This document shows positions 35,883 to 45,345 of a stretch of DNA of 64,000 nt, in pieces (the stretch's first letter is position 1; each line of letters begins with the position of its first letter). The stretch spans positions 512,963 through 576,962 of the forward strand of contig NZ_VXKN01000001.1 of assembly GCF_008693185.1 (NCBI RefSeq), written 5' to 3'. A program made the position numbers and the translations under genes. This stretch comes from Acinetobacter qingfengensis. Its GTDB lineage: Bacteria; Pseudomonadota; Gammaproteobacteria; Pseudomonadales; Moraxellaceae. The notes beneath the pieces were generated by a model, which saw only the letters and a list, made by a program, of their open reading frames with translations, searched no databases and had not been told where the DNA came from.

Positions 35883-36494
35883 ATGCACGTGTATACAGAC
35901 CGTTTTGGTACATTGGTGCAAAAGTTACGCTTGTTACCCAGTGTAGGTTCCAAATCTGCGCAGCGGATGGCATTACATTTGCTTATGCGACAAAGAACTG
36001 GTGCGCTGGAATTAGCACAAGCACTTCAGGAGGCAATTGAGCATATTCATGAATGCTCAATTTGCCATTCTCTGACAGAGCATGAAATCTGTGATATCTG
36101 TCAGGATACCGAGCGTGATGATGGGTTATTGTGTGTTGTGGAATCGCCTGCAGATGTATTTGCCATAGAACAAAGCGGTAGTTTTAAAGGCAAATACCAT
36201 GTGTTACATGGGCATTTATCGCCTTTGGATGGTATTGGCCCCGAAGAAGTTGGTATTCCTTATTTGGTACAGCGTTTATCTCAAGGACAAATTCGGGAAG
36301 TCATTCTGGCAACCAATGCCACTGTCGAAGGACAAGCGACTGCACATTATTTAGTTGAATCCTGTAAACATCTTCCAATCAAGATTACCCGTATTGCTCA
36401 AGGTGTACCGCAAGGTGGCGAGCTTGAATATGTAGATAGCCATACCTTACATCAGGCGCTAACCCATCGTTTACCACTTAACCAGTCATCATGA
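35883..36494 (+). CDS. recR: Recombination mediator RecR
   Basis: RecFOR pathway protein of 203 residues that helps load RecA at gaps. It has an N-terminal helix-hairpin-helix (LPSVGSKSAQRMALHLL), a C4 zinc finger (CSICHSLTEHEICDIC), a Toprim domain (LLCVVESPADVFAIE) and a C-terminal Walker-B-like segment. The ATG at 35883 has GGAG four bases upstream; a GTG six bases later is an alternative with better spacing. Confidence 0.95.
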   Translation: MHVYTDRFGTLVQKLRLLPSVGSKSAQRMALHLLMRQRTGALELAQALQEAIEHIHECSICHSLTEHEICDICQDTERDDGLLCVVESPADVFAIEQSGSFKGKYHVLHGHLSPLDGIGPEEVGIPYLVQRLSQGQIREVILATNATVEGQATAHYLVESCKHLPIKITRIAQGVPQGGELEYVDSHTLHQALTHRLPLNQSS

Positions 36495-36536
36495 TCTTTA
36501 ATTTCTGTAATAGAAATTGAAGAATTAAGGATATCT

Positions 36537-37676
36537 ATGTATTACCAGTGGGTCGATCAGCAAACGCAACTCTCGCACCTTGTCGAGCAAATAAATTGCA
36601 GTGCTTTAAATGCGTTGGATACTGAGTTTATTAAAGTTGATACGCTCTATCCTAAATTAGGCGTCCTGCAAATTAATATAAATGATCAGGTTTATCTAAT
36701 TGATGGTCATCTGGATTTGGCCGATTTATGGCAAAAATTATTTCAGGCCAGATTAAATATATTTCATGCTTGTGGTGAAGATATTGATCTAATCTACCAT
36801 TATGCTCAACATGCACCATTAAACAATGTATTAGATACCCAGATTGCATTGGCCTTTCTAGGATATGGTATGCAGATGGGTTATCAAGCTGCCTTGGCTG
36901 AAATATTAAATGTTGATGTCGAAAAAGATCAAACTCGCTCAGATTGGTTGGCTCGTCCACTCAGTGAAGAGCAAATTCGTTATGCTGTATCCGATGTTTA
37001 TTATTTACCACAATTGGCTGAAAATGTGATTCAAAGATTAAAACAACAAGGAATCTATCATTTTGTTGTGGAAGATTGTCAGCATTATTGTCAAAGTCTG
37101 GCAGAAAAATTACCACTGGATCAATTATATCTGGATGCAGCTAACTATAGACACTCTTCCAGACAACTGATGCAACTTCAGCAATTGGCCATGTGGCGTG
37201 AACAACTTGCGATAGACACCAATCAACCACGCAGCTTTATATTAAAAAATAATACCATTCATCGTATGTTGGAGCGAACACCGCATACCATGCAGCAATT
37301 ATTTGAACTCGGAGAGGTTAAACCTGCAATTCTACGTGAGCATGGTAAACATATTCTAAAATTACTTAACGAGTTACCCGATCAGAAGCAATGGCCGAAA
37401 CGCTTAGCAAAACCTTATCGTTATTATTTAGATGAAACTACGCATAAAATTCAGCAATTACTTACAGTAATCAGTCAACAGTACGGAATTCCAACAGATG
37501 TTTTGTTGCGTAAAAAATGGTTACAGCAACTACAAAGCTTTGTTCTTAATGAACGACAAGATTTATCAACATTAAATATCTACCTGACTGGTTGGCGTTT
37601 AAATTTGCTGACATTGCCACTGATTGAAATCCTTGCTCAGGATATTGCGGCACGAAGATCCAATATTTCTTGTTAA
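36537..37676 (+). CDS. rnd: Ribonuclease D
   Basis: 3'-5' exoribonuclease of 379 residues for tRNA and small RNA trimming. DEDDy motifs are visible: LDTEF (D28, E30), a HACGEDIDL segment and YAVSDVYYL with the tyrosine. An HRDC domain follows (about 205-290). The ycgL gene downstream mirrors the rnd-ycgL neighbourhood of other gammaproteobacteria, separated here by a 141-base gap. Confidence 0.94.
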   Translation: MYYQWVDQQTQLSHLVEQINCSALNALDTEFIKVDTLYPKLGVLQININDQVYLIDGHLDLADLWQKLFQARLNIFHACGEDIDLIYHYAQHAPLNNVLDTQIALAFLGYGMQMGYQAALAEILNVDVEKDQTRSDWLARPLSEEQIRYAVSDVYYLPQLAENVIQRLKQQGIYHFVVEDCQHYCQSLAEKLPLDQLYLDAANYRHSSRQLMQLQQLAMWREQLAIDTNQPRSFILKNNTIHRMLERTPHTMQQLFELGEVKPAILREHGKHILKLLNELPDQKQWPKRLAKPYRYYLDETTHKIQQLLTVISQQYGIPTDVLLRKKWLQQLQSFVLNERQDLSTLNIYLTGWRLNLLTLPLIEILAQDIAARRSNISC

Positions 37677-37817
37677 AAATAGATTTTCTACCAAAGTATT
37701 TATAAGTTTAAAATTTTCTCTCTTCCCTCGAGAAATTAAAGAATTTCGTAACAAGCCTACTGACGTTGTGCTAAAAGTCGAGTATTCTTCATTTGTTGTA
37801 ATATAGGTAATAGCACC

Positions 37818-38120
37818 ATGCATTGTGATATTTATAAATCAAGTAAAAAAGACGAAATGTATATTTACATCGCTCGCCCCAGTTTCCCTGATGATGAACC
37901 ACATGAAACCTTTGCCAATGTTCCGGCAATGCTTATGCAGGCGTTTGGTCGTGCAACTTTTGTCATGAATATTAAACTGCATGAACAACGTAAGTTAGCA
38001 CGTGTTTCTGCAATTGCTGTACTCGAAGCACTGGAAAAACAGGGATATTATGTACAGATGCCACCGGAAGGATTAATTAATCCGAATGCAGTGGAACCAG
38101 AGGGTTTGCGTGGTGCTTGA
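37818..38120 (+). CDS. YcgL domain-containing protein
   Basis: Protein of 100 residues with the YcgL fold signatures [17 protein letters not shown] and the C-terminal GYYVQMPP. The biochemical function is unknown; the family is conserved next to rnd and minD/E in gammaproteobacteria. Its 3' end overlaps the next small membrane-protein gene. Confidence 0.9.
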   Translation: MHCDIYKSSKKDEMYIYIARPSFPDDEPHETFANVPAMLMQAFGRATFVMNIKLHEQRKLARVSAIAVLEALEKQGYYVQMPPEGLINPNAVEPEGLRGA

Positions 38121-38505
38121 TCTTATTGCTTCATGGTGGAATAGCTTTTTAAGTCTATTTGATGCCATTCCGGAAAATGCCATTGCCATTACAGTTTATG
38201 TTGGTGGCACAATTATTGCGCTTTGGGCATGGTATAACATTGCTCGCCGTCTACCGAGTCCGATTGGTGGAATTACATGGATTATTTTATTTGCCTTGTT
38301 GGCTACACCAACTGTTTCAGAAGGTAGTAATGCCGGTTTAGCTCCAGCATTTATTGGTCTGATCTTTGGTATCTTAACCAAAGAAAATACTTTGATTATT
38401 GCCAATTTGGCAGCAATCTTATTTGTCGCAGGGATTGGTTTTTTAATCGGATTTTTGTGGTCAAAGTATCAGACAACCAAGCAAAATAAAGTTATGAATG
38501 GATAA
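38110..38505 (+). CDS. Conserved small membrane protein of unknown function
   Basis: I place the start at GTG 38110 because GAGGG lies five bases upstream; GTG 38113 is equivalent, and an ATG at 38086 would need a long overlap into ycgL. About 131 residues with three or four hydrophobic helices (about 22-40, 52-68, 74-88, 95-118) and a basic C-terminus. I do not recognise a family. It overlaps ycgL and the following AAA ATPase gene, so it is probably co-transcribed with both. Confidence 0.7.
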   Translation: MVLDLIASWWNSFLSLFDAIPENAIAITVYVGGTIIALWAWYNIARRLPSPIGGITWIILFALLATPTVSEGSNAGLAPAFIGLIFGILTKENTLIIANLAAILFVAGIGFLIGFLWSKYQTTKQNKVMNG

Positions 38506-39355
38506 GCAATACATGTCAACACAGCAATTTGATAGTACAGCACAATACATCGCCACTGATGCCTTAAAACTTGCAGTCAATGCTGCAAGAATTCTCGAAA
38601 AACCTTTGTTGGTTAAAGGTGAACCAGGGACAGGCAAAACATTACTTGCTGAACAAATTGCCCAAAGTTTAGATTTAAAACTGATTACCTGGCATATTAA
38701 ATCTACCACCAAAGCCCAGCAAGGCTTGTATGAATACGATGCCGTGTCAAGGTTACGTGATAGTCAGTTGGGTGATGATCGGGTTTATGATATTCATAAC
38801 TACATTAAACCGGGTAAATTATGGGAAGCCTTTTCTCAAGATCAGCGTTGTGTTTTATTGATTGATGAAATTGATAAAGCTGATATTGAATTTCCTAATG
38901 ATTTGTTGCATGAACTGGATAAAATGTCATTTTATGTATATGAAACTGGAGAAACCATCACAGCAAAACAACGTCCAATTGTTATTATTAGTTCAAATAA
39001 TGAAAAAGAATTACCAGACGCTTTTTTAAGACGTTGTTTCTTCCATTACATCGAATTTCCTGATCAACAAACCATGCGTCAGATTATCGATGTACATTTT
39101 CCAAAAATTAGTCAAAAGCTTGTGGACGATGCTCTAAAAATTTTCTTCAAATTGCGAGACATTCCAAATCTCAAAAAACCACCGTCAACCAGTGAACTTA
39201 TTGACTGGTTGCGTTTGCTCATGGCAGATGATTTACCGGAAAATATTTTGCAACAATCTGGTGAAAACAGTATTCCACCTTTATATGGTGCTTTAATCAA
39301 GAATGAACAAGACATACAACTGTTAGAACGATTGGCATTTTTGGCACGCCGTTAA
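38498..39355 (+). CDS. MoxR-family AAA+ ATPase
   Basis: ATPase of 285 residues with Walker A GEPGTGKTLL (about residue 42), Walker B CVLLIDEIDKAD and a sensor region around SSNNEKELPDAFLRRC. It pairs with the VWA-domain gene 12 bases downstream, the usual MoxR-CoxE/YehL-YehP-type partnership, thought to remodel or insert cofactors into metalloenzymes. The client is unknown. The ATG at 38513 is a possible later start. Confidence 0.9.
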   Translation: MDKQYMSTQQFDSTAQYIATDALKLAVNAARILEKPLLVKGEPGTGKTLLAEQIAQSLDLKLITWHIKSTTKAQQGLYEYDAVSRLRDSQLGDDRVYDIHNYIKPGKLWEAFSQDQRCVLLIDEIDKADIEFPNDLLHELDKMSFYVYETGETITAKQRPIVIISSNNEKELPDAFLRRCFFHYIEFPDQQTMRQIIDVHFPKISQKLVDDALKIFFKLRDIPNLKKPPSTSELIDWLRLLMADDLPENILQQSGENSIPPLYGALIKNEQDIQLLERLAFLARR

Positions 39356-39367
39356 TAGGGGTTAAGA

Positions 39368-40555
39368 ATGTTTATCCGATTGTTTTATACCCTGAGGCAA
39401 TATGGTATTCCTGTATCGACAAGAGAATTACTTGATCTAAATCAGGCGATTGCTTCAGGTATTGTTTTTGCTGATCAGCAAGAATTTTACTGGCTAGCTC
39501 GAACCATTATGATTAAGGATGAACGTTATTTTGATAAATTTGATCGTGCCTATAAAGATTATTTTGATGGTATTCAACAACTGGATATCGAGCAATTATT
39601 AGAAAAAATTCAACAGCTTCCTAAAGCATGGTTTGATCTGGAATTGTTAGAAAAAAATTTGAGTGCAGAGCAAAGAGCCGAATTACAAAAAGCAGGTTCA
39701 CTCGAACAATTATTAAAAATGCTGGATGAACGTTTAAAGCAACAGCATAAAAAACATCAAGGTGGCAATAAAATGATTGGTACTGGTGGTACATCACCAT
39801 TTGGTGCCTATGGTGATCATCCTGAAGGAATCCGAATAGCTGGTCCAGCTAGAAAACGTTCTGCGGTTAAGGTTTGGGAACAAAGACAATTTAAAAACCT
39901 TGATGATGAACAAGTGCTGGCAACCCGACAAATGCAAATAGTATTACGCCGTTTACGAAAATTTGCCAGAGAAGGTGCAGCAGAAGAACTTGATGTGCAA
40001 TCTACCATTCAGCATACTGCACAAAAAGGCATACTGGATGTACAAATGATTCCTGAACGCCGTAATCGTGTCAAAGTATTGATGTTATTTGATATTGGTG
40101 GTTCTATGGATGTGCACGTTCAGGAATGCGAGAAACTGTTTAGTGCTGCCAAAACTGAATTTAAAATACTGGAATTTTTTTATTTCCATAATTGCATCTA
40201 TGATTATGTCTGGAAAGATAATCACCGTAGACAACATACTCGGGTCAATACTTTTGACTTACTACATAAATATGGCAAAGATTATCGGGTGATTATTGTC
40301 GGAGATGCCAGTATGGCGCCGTATGAATTAATGTCTGTAGGTGGTTCAGTTGAGTATATGAATGATGAAGCAGGGCAAATTTGGTTAAAACGTTTGCAGC
40401 AGTATTTTGATAAAGCTGCATGGCTTAATCCAGAACCACAGCAATATTGGCAATATACACAAAGTATTCAACTCATTAGCGAAATCTTTGAAAAAAACAT
40501 GTTTGCAATGACATTAAAAGGCATTGAAGATATGACACGTTATCTGGCACGTTAA
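39368..40555 (+). CDS. VWA-domain protein, CoxE-like
   Basis: Protein of 395 residues. The N-terminal half has FIRLFYTLRQYGIPVSTREL, typical of the CoxE-like family; the C-terminal von Willebrand A domain has a MIDAS motif DIGGSMD (about residue 241; the usual DxSxS serine is Gly here). The basic, glycine-rich middle (about 135-165) is a likely linker. It works with the upstream MoxR-type ATPase as a chaperone or metal-insertion pair by family analogy. Confidence 0.88.
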   Translation: MFIRLFYTLRQYGIPVSTRELLDLNQAIASGIVFADQQEFYWLARTIMIKDERYFDKFDRAYKDYFDGIQQLDIEQLLEKIQQLPKAWFDLELLEKNLSAEQRAELQKAGSLEQLLKMLDERLKQQHKKHQGGNKMIGTGGTSPFGAYGDHPEGIRIAGPARKRSAVKVWEQRQFKNLDDEQVLATRQMQIVLRRLRKFAREGAAEELDVQSTIQHTAQKGILDVQMIPERRNRVKVLMLFDIGGSMDVHVQECEKLFSAAKTEFKILEFFYFHNCIYDYVWKDNHRRQHTRVNTFDLLHKYGKDYRVIIVGDASMAPYELMSVGGSVEYMNDEAGQIWLKRLQQYFDKAAWLNPEPQQYWQYTQSIQLISEIFEKNMFAMTLKGIEDMTRYLAR

Positions 40556-40573
40556 AAATAAGGTAGAAAGAAT

Positions 40574-41782
40574 ATGACACAGCAGCAACTCAATGGGGTA
40601 GAACTTCCGGATCAAAATGGTTTCTTTGGTCAATATGGCGGACAATTTATTCCGCCACATCTTAAAAAAGCCATGGATGATATTAATATTGCTTATGAAA
40701 ACATTCGGAAAAAACCAGAATTTCAGCAAGAATTACAGGAACTATTTACAGATTATGTGGGACGGCCTAGCCCATTATTTTATGCTAAAAGATTATCTGA
40801 ACAACTAGGCGGCGCCAAAATTTATTTTAAACGTGAAGATTTAAATCATACCGGTGCCCATAAAATCAATCACTGTCTGGGTGAGGCATTATTAGCAAAA
40901 TATATGGGCAAAACCAAAGTCATTGCAGAAACTGGAGCAGGTCAACACGGTGTTGCTTTGGCTACAGCATGTGCATTGGTAGGTATTCCATGCGAAATTC
41001 ACATGGGGCAGGTTGATATTGAAAAAGAACACCCTAATGTTGTAAAGATGAAAATTTTGGGTGCCAAACTGGTTGCAGTCACTCGAGGTACAGCGACACT
41101 CAAAGATGCAGTTGATAGTGCTTTTGAAGAATATCTCAAGGATCCTGAGCAATATATCTATGCCATTGGTTCTGTTGTTGGCCCACATCCATTTCCTAAA
41201 ATGGTACGGGATTTTCAGGCAATTATTGGGCAGGAAATTAAACAACAAGCTCAGATGCATTTTGCAAAATTACCTGATTATGTCGTGGCTTGTGTTGGTG
41301 GTGGTTCAAATGCTATTGGTGCATTTAGTGCTTTTTTGGCAGATGATCAAGTACAGCTAGTTGGTGTAGAACCTGCGGGGAAAGGGCTTGATACAGATCA
41401 ACATGCAGCAACTTTAAGTCTGGGTAAACCTGGACAAATTCATGGTATGGCATGTTATGTTCTGGAAGACGAATTAGGTCAGCCACTACCAGTTCATTCG
41501 ATTGCTTCCGGACTGGATTACCCTGGAGTTGGTCCACAACATAGTTATCTTAAAGATATTGGACGAGTACAATATCAATCTGTCACAGATAAGGAATGTC
41601 TGGACGCATTTATGACTTTATCTAGAGTTGAGGGCATTATTCCAGCTTTGGAAAGCTCTCATGCTGTGGCTTGGGTCATTCGTGAAGCTGGCGCAATGGA
41701 TGCCACAACAAATATTGTTGTCAATTTATCAGGTCGTGGCGATAAAGATGCGGACTATGTTGCAAAAAAATTAGGTCTTTGA
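40574..41782 (+). CDS. trpB: Tryptophan synthase beta chain (TrpB), stand-alone copy
   Basis: PLP enzyme of 402 residues that condenses indole with serine. The PLP lysine is in HTGAHKIN (about residue 98), the catalytic glutamate in AETGAGQHG, the phosphate loop is GGGSNAIG and the C-terminal PLP-nitrogen serine is in LSGRGDKD. No trpA, trpF or other trp gene adjoins; the upstream neighbours are the MoxR/CoxE pair, 18 bases away. It may be the genome's only trpB or a second copy acting without TrpA; that cannot be settled here. Confidence 0.88.
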   Translation: MTQQQLNGVELPDQNGFFGQYGGQFIPPHLKKAMDDINIAYENIRKKPEFQQELQELFTDYVGRPSPLFYAKRLSEQLGGAKIYFKREDLNHTGAHKINHCLGEALLAKYMGKTKVIAETGAGQHGVALATACALVGIPCEIHMGQVDIEKEHPNVVKMKILGAKLVAVTRGTATLKDAVDSAFEEYLKDPEQYIYAIGSVVGPHPFPKMVRDFQAIIGQEIKQQAQMHFAKLPDYVVACVGGGSNAIGAFSAFLADDQVQLVGVEPAGKGLDTDQHAATLSLGKPGQIHGMACYVLEDELGQPLPVHSIASGLDYPGVGPQHSYLKDIGRVQYQSVTDKECLDAFMTLSRVEGIIPALESSHAVAWVIREAGAMDATTNIVVNLSGRGDKDADYVAKKLGL

Positions 41783-41950
41783 TCATAGCTGATAAAGTAG
41801 TAATAAACGCATCATCAACTTTTAGGCGAGATACACAGATAAACTAAAATTTATATGATGTAAATTCTGGCTTATCTGTTAAATAAGCATATAAAAATGA
41901 AAAACATAATATAAAAAAGATGAATATAAATTGATTTATTTACAAATATT

Positions 41951-41969
41951 GATAATAATTATCATAAAT
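41951..41969. promoter_or_regulatory. Fur box upstream of a TonB receptor
   Basis: GATAATAATTATCATAAAT matches the 19-bp Fur consensus at 14 positions and lies 20 bp before the receptor ATG, in an AT-rich promoter region. This suggests iron repression of the receptor and possibly of the downstream lipoprotein gene. Confidence 0.72.
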
Positions 41970-41988
41970 ATTAACATTAGAATTTATT

Positions 41989-44487
41989 ATGTATTGTAAA
42001 ACATATTTGAGTATTCTCATTGTATCTCTTGTTTATGTTCAGCATGCCTATTCTGCTCAGGATGATCAAACTGAAAATGAGGTTATACAACTTGCCCCAT
42101 TGCATGTAAATGCACATATTTCAGTTGTTGGTGAAGCAGAATATAATCAGCAGCAGCTAAAAAATACATCAGGTAATAAAACCATTTCAGATTTCCTGAA
42201 AATCCATCCTAATGTTCAGTTTGATAATGCCAGTCAGGCAGCAGGTACACAGGGAGAATTATCTGTACAAAATATAAGTATTAATGGTGCATTATATTAT
42301 GAAAATAAATATTTACTGGATAATACCAATGTAGGAAACTTATTGAATCCTGCTGCAGGAGATAATGATAATAATTTTAATGCAGTGTCAGGTTCATCAC
42401 AGGCAGTAACTTTAAACACAGATCTTATCTGTAATTTACAAGTTCTTGATAGTAATGTTAGTGCAGAATTTGGGCAATTTACAGGTGGTGTGGTAAAAGC
42501 ATCGACCTGTGCGCCCAAAACTAAAATAGGAGAAATTCACGGTAATGTAAATTATGACTATACCAGTAGTTCATGGTCAAAATATAATTATGTTTCTGAT
42601 GATGAATTAGCCGAATTTGAAGAAAATAGGGATGATAATTATCAAAAGAAATTTATCAAACAAGGAATAAGTGCATCTGTTTATGGCAATGTTACCGAGC
42701 AACTTGGATTAAGCCTAGCTACATCACATCGATGGTCTAATATTGATTTATTATCCAGTCTGGCAGATAGTAGGAATTATAACCAAACTAGAGCGGTTGA
42801 TCATGTAGATCTGGGGGTATTTTATCAATTTAATGAAAAACATGATGTTAAATTAAGATTATCTCATGGGGAAGATCAAGCCAAGAAATATGTGACAAAT
42901 TCATTAAATAGTAAATCTGATCAATCCACCAGTAATGATGCCATTGATGTGGAATTTAAACATAAATTTGATTCTGCGATTATCACTCAAAGTCTTGTAT
43001 ATCAGGAAAAAGATATTCATCGGGATACAGATAATACATCATCTGTTGTATGGTTAACATCCTCTGCAAAAAATTGGAGTAATAGTTCTACTGCTTCGGA
43101 AGGTGGAGCAGGTGCATTACAAAATAATCAAAAAACTTTTGAATATGCCCTAAAGTCTGTTTTTCTGCCATTAAACTGGGGCAGTGTAGAACACCAATTT
43201 ACTCTTGGCGCAGGCTATGGACATGATCAGGCGAATTGGTATCGCCCTGTTGATTTTTATTCATATTATGTTCCTAGTAAAAATAATGGCATTCTGGGTG
43301 TATCCACATGCACCACAGATGAAGGGACGGTCGATCCATATTGTGATTTGACCTATAGTTCTGGTACAACTTCAGGACAGGCACATGGCAAAAGACTGGT
43401 TCATCAGGCAGGTACAATTGATATCCAGCAGGATCGAGCCTATGCTTTTCTGGAAAATCAGATGAATTGGAAAAATATATTAAGAGCCAGATTAGGTATT
43501 CGTACAGATTATGATAGCCTAACGAAAAATAATAACTTTGCTCCTCGTTCTAGATTTGAATATTTGCCTTTTGCTGATGATAGACTGGTACTTACTACAG
43601 GCTGGAATAGATATTATGCCCAAAATGCTTTTATCTATGCATTACAGGATGGCATTAATGCACTTGCCTATTATGAAACAAGAAAAAACATCAATGATGA
43701 CTGGGCATATAATTCAGCATATTCGACTACAAATATCAGCCGTACACAACTAGATACACCTTATGCAGACGAATTTTTATTTGCTGTTTCTGGTAGAATT
43801 TCTCATCTGGACTGGCAGTTAAAATATCTGGATCGAAAATATGAGGATCAGATCAGAAAACTAAGAATTACTACATCACCATTAATATATAATTATAGTA
43901 ATACGGGAAGAAGTAAATCTGATATTTATAGTTTGACCTTACAAAATTATATTCCTGTCAAAATTTATAATAGTTTAAATTCTTTTTACTTTGCAGCAGA
44001 CTATACAGACACCATACGTAATTTCAATGATTATGATGATATTTTAAATAGTGATCCTACATATATTTTATATGATGGTAAAGTCATTGAAAATATTAAC
44101 CGTCCAGCAAATAACTATAATCAGCCGTGGACATTGAGATTGGGCTGGAATACAGAATTCCAGAATTTTCCCTTACGAATTAATCAGTTTTTACGTTACA
44201 AAGGCAGTTATGATGCTATGGTAAAAAGTACCATTCCTGTAGCCAATAGATTTGTTTATAATGGTGAAACTGTTAGCACCCAATATACAGCAACAAGAAT
44301 GAAACCATACTTCAGTTGGGATGTTAAATTCAATTATGATCTTAATCTCACATCAAAATTGAAACCAACATTAGGGTTGACCATTAATAATCTGACAAAT
44401 CACAAAAATCAGTATATAAATACTTCCAGTGAGATACGCTCTGCAAGTGGCAGACAATTTATTGCTGAGGTTAATTTCAAATTCTAG
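41989..44487 (+). CDS. TonB-dependent outer-membrane receptor, iron-regulated, ligand unknown
   Basis: Receptor of 832 residues. Signal peptide about 1-23; a short TonB-box region (about 32-45); a plug (about 55-165) that ends in the motif DSNVSAEFGQFTGGVVKAST rather than the more usual VEVIRGP-type ending; then a long barrel finishing in a terminal Phe. The plug contains two widely spaced cysteines. No STN domain is present. The Fur box just upstream implies an iron-linked ligand. A small lipoprotein gene lies 139 bases downstream. It is AT-rich and codon-wise similar to its neighbours. Confidence 0.9.
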   Translation: MYCKTYLSILIVSLVYVQHAYSAQDDQTENEVIQLAPLHVNAHISVVGEAEYNQQQLKNTSGNKTISDFLKIHPNVQFDNASQAAGTQGELSVQNISINGALYYENKYLLDNTNVGNLLNPAAGDNDNNFNAVSGSSQAVTLNTDLICNLQVLDSNVSAEFGQFTGGVVKASTCAPKTKIGEIHGNVNYDYTSSSWSKYNYVSDDELAEFEENRDDNYQKKFIKQGISASVYGNVTEQLGLSLATSHRWSNIDLLSSLADSRNYNQTRAVDHVDLGVFYQFNEKHDVKLRLSHGEDQAKKYVTNSLNSKSDQSTSNDAIDVEFKHKFDSAIITQSLVYQEKDIHRDTDNTSSVVWLTSSAKNWSNSSTASEGGAGALQNNQKTFEYALKSVFLPLNWGSVEHQFTLGAGYGHDQANWYRPVDFYSYYVPSKNNGILGVSTCTTDEGTVDPYCDLTYSSGTTSGQAHGKRLVHQAGTIDIQQDRAYAFLENQMNWKNILRARLGIRTDYDSLTKNNNFAPRSRFEYLPFADDRLVLTTGWNRYYAQNAFIYALQDGINALAYYETRKNINDDWAYNSAYSTTNISRTQLDTPYADEFLFAVSGRISHLDWQLKYLDRKYEDQIRKLRITTSPLIYNYSNTGRSKSDIYSLTLQNYIPVKIYNSLNSFYFAADYTDTIRNFNDYDDILNSDPTYILYDGKVIENINRPANNYNQPWTLRLGWNTEFQNFPLRINQFLRYKGSYDAMVKSTIPVANRFVYNGETVSTQYTATRMKPYFSWDVKFNYDLNLTSKLKPTLGLTINNLTNHKNQYINTSSEIRSASGRQFIAEVNFKF

Positions 44488-44626
44488 GGATTATGATTTG
44501 AATAACCCATGGAATTTCTTTGGAAATTACTTGATTCTTTGCTGAACTGTTTTTAGACAGGTAATAATGATGACTCTATAAGAGAAATGCAGGAATTCTA
44601 CTGGTTGAACAGTAATTAAAGGTAAA

Positions 44627-45016
44627 ATGATGAAAAAATATAGAAATTTTAAAAGTATCTGTTTAATGATAACAGCTATATTCTTAATGAGCTGTCAACA
44701 AACTGAGCAGGTCAAAATATCAGGTTCAGTTAATCCTGAAATTGCAAGAAAAGCTATTCCTGCTACCCCAAACAATATGTCTTTACCTGAATTTGGCAAA
44801 GAAGTTATTCAGTGGGGAAGTGGCCCTCAACAAGCAAAACAACGTTATGAAACGGTTAATATTGATGATATTGCAGTCATGAAAAATAAAGGATTAACTC
44901 TTGAAATGGCTAAATCATGGCAAGCATTTTATGAAAATGAAAATAAACGTAATCCTGAAAATCAGGCAGCAGTTTATCGGGCTAAATTAATGAAAAAAAT
45001 TGTGAATTTATGGTGA
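44627..45016 (+). CDS. Small lipoprotein, DUF4951-like
   Basis: Product of 129 residues with a type II signal peptide and lipobox LMSC (C23). The mature domain has LPEFGKEVIQWGSGPQQAKQRY, which I associate with the DUF4951 family known mainly from Acinetobacter; this family recall is tentative. An ATG pair gives two starts (44627, 44630), the second better spaced from AAAGG. It follows the TonB receptor in the same direction and might be its partner. Function is unknown. Confidence 0.75.
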   Translation: MMKKYRNFKSICLMITAIFLMSCQQTEQVKISGSVNPEIARKAIPATPNNMSLPEFGKEVIQWGSGPQQAKQRYETVNIDDIAVMKNKGLTLEMAKSWQAFYENENKRNPENQAAVYRAKLMKKIVNLW

Positions 45017-45345
45017 AATATAATTAGAGTAATAATAATAAAATTTTCTCCTCTGCAAACATAATAGCTGAATATATTCTATAATTCAAGATTAAGTTAC
45101 ATAGTGTAACTGATCTTATAAAAATACACTAAGTTATTACCAATCAATTCAAACATTTAATCACCAAAAATTCTTTATTATTCTAACCCTATGATTATTT
45201 TGGATTTAATGCATCATAATAAAAAATAAGTCGGATTTTTCTGATTATTAACTTATTTTTTCTTGTTATGCAATAGTCCTTTTTTTAATTTTACTGTGTA
45301 ACAGTTTAAGCGCTGTAAAGCAGATTGATAAAATAGGATGCTTAT
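45017..45345. other. 329-base intergenic region with a hairpin upstream of proP
   Basis: No reading frame of note. It contains an imperfect inverted repeat at 45088-45117 (AAGAT-TA-AGTTAC, ATAGT, GTAACT-G-ATCTT), about 230 bases before proP, which may be an operator or the terminator of the lipoprotein message. The remainder is very AT-rich, consistent with a long osmoregulated promoter region. Confidence 0.5.

Noticed and set aside
36500..36518. Hairpin AATTTCT/AGAAATT between recR and rnd as a terminator
   Set aside because: The stem is short and AT-only and is not followed by a T run.
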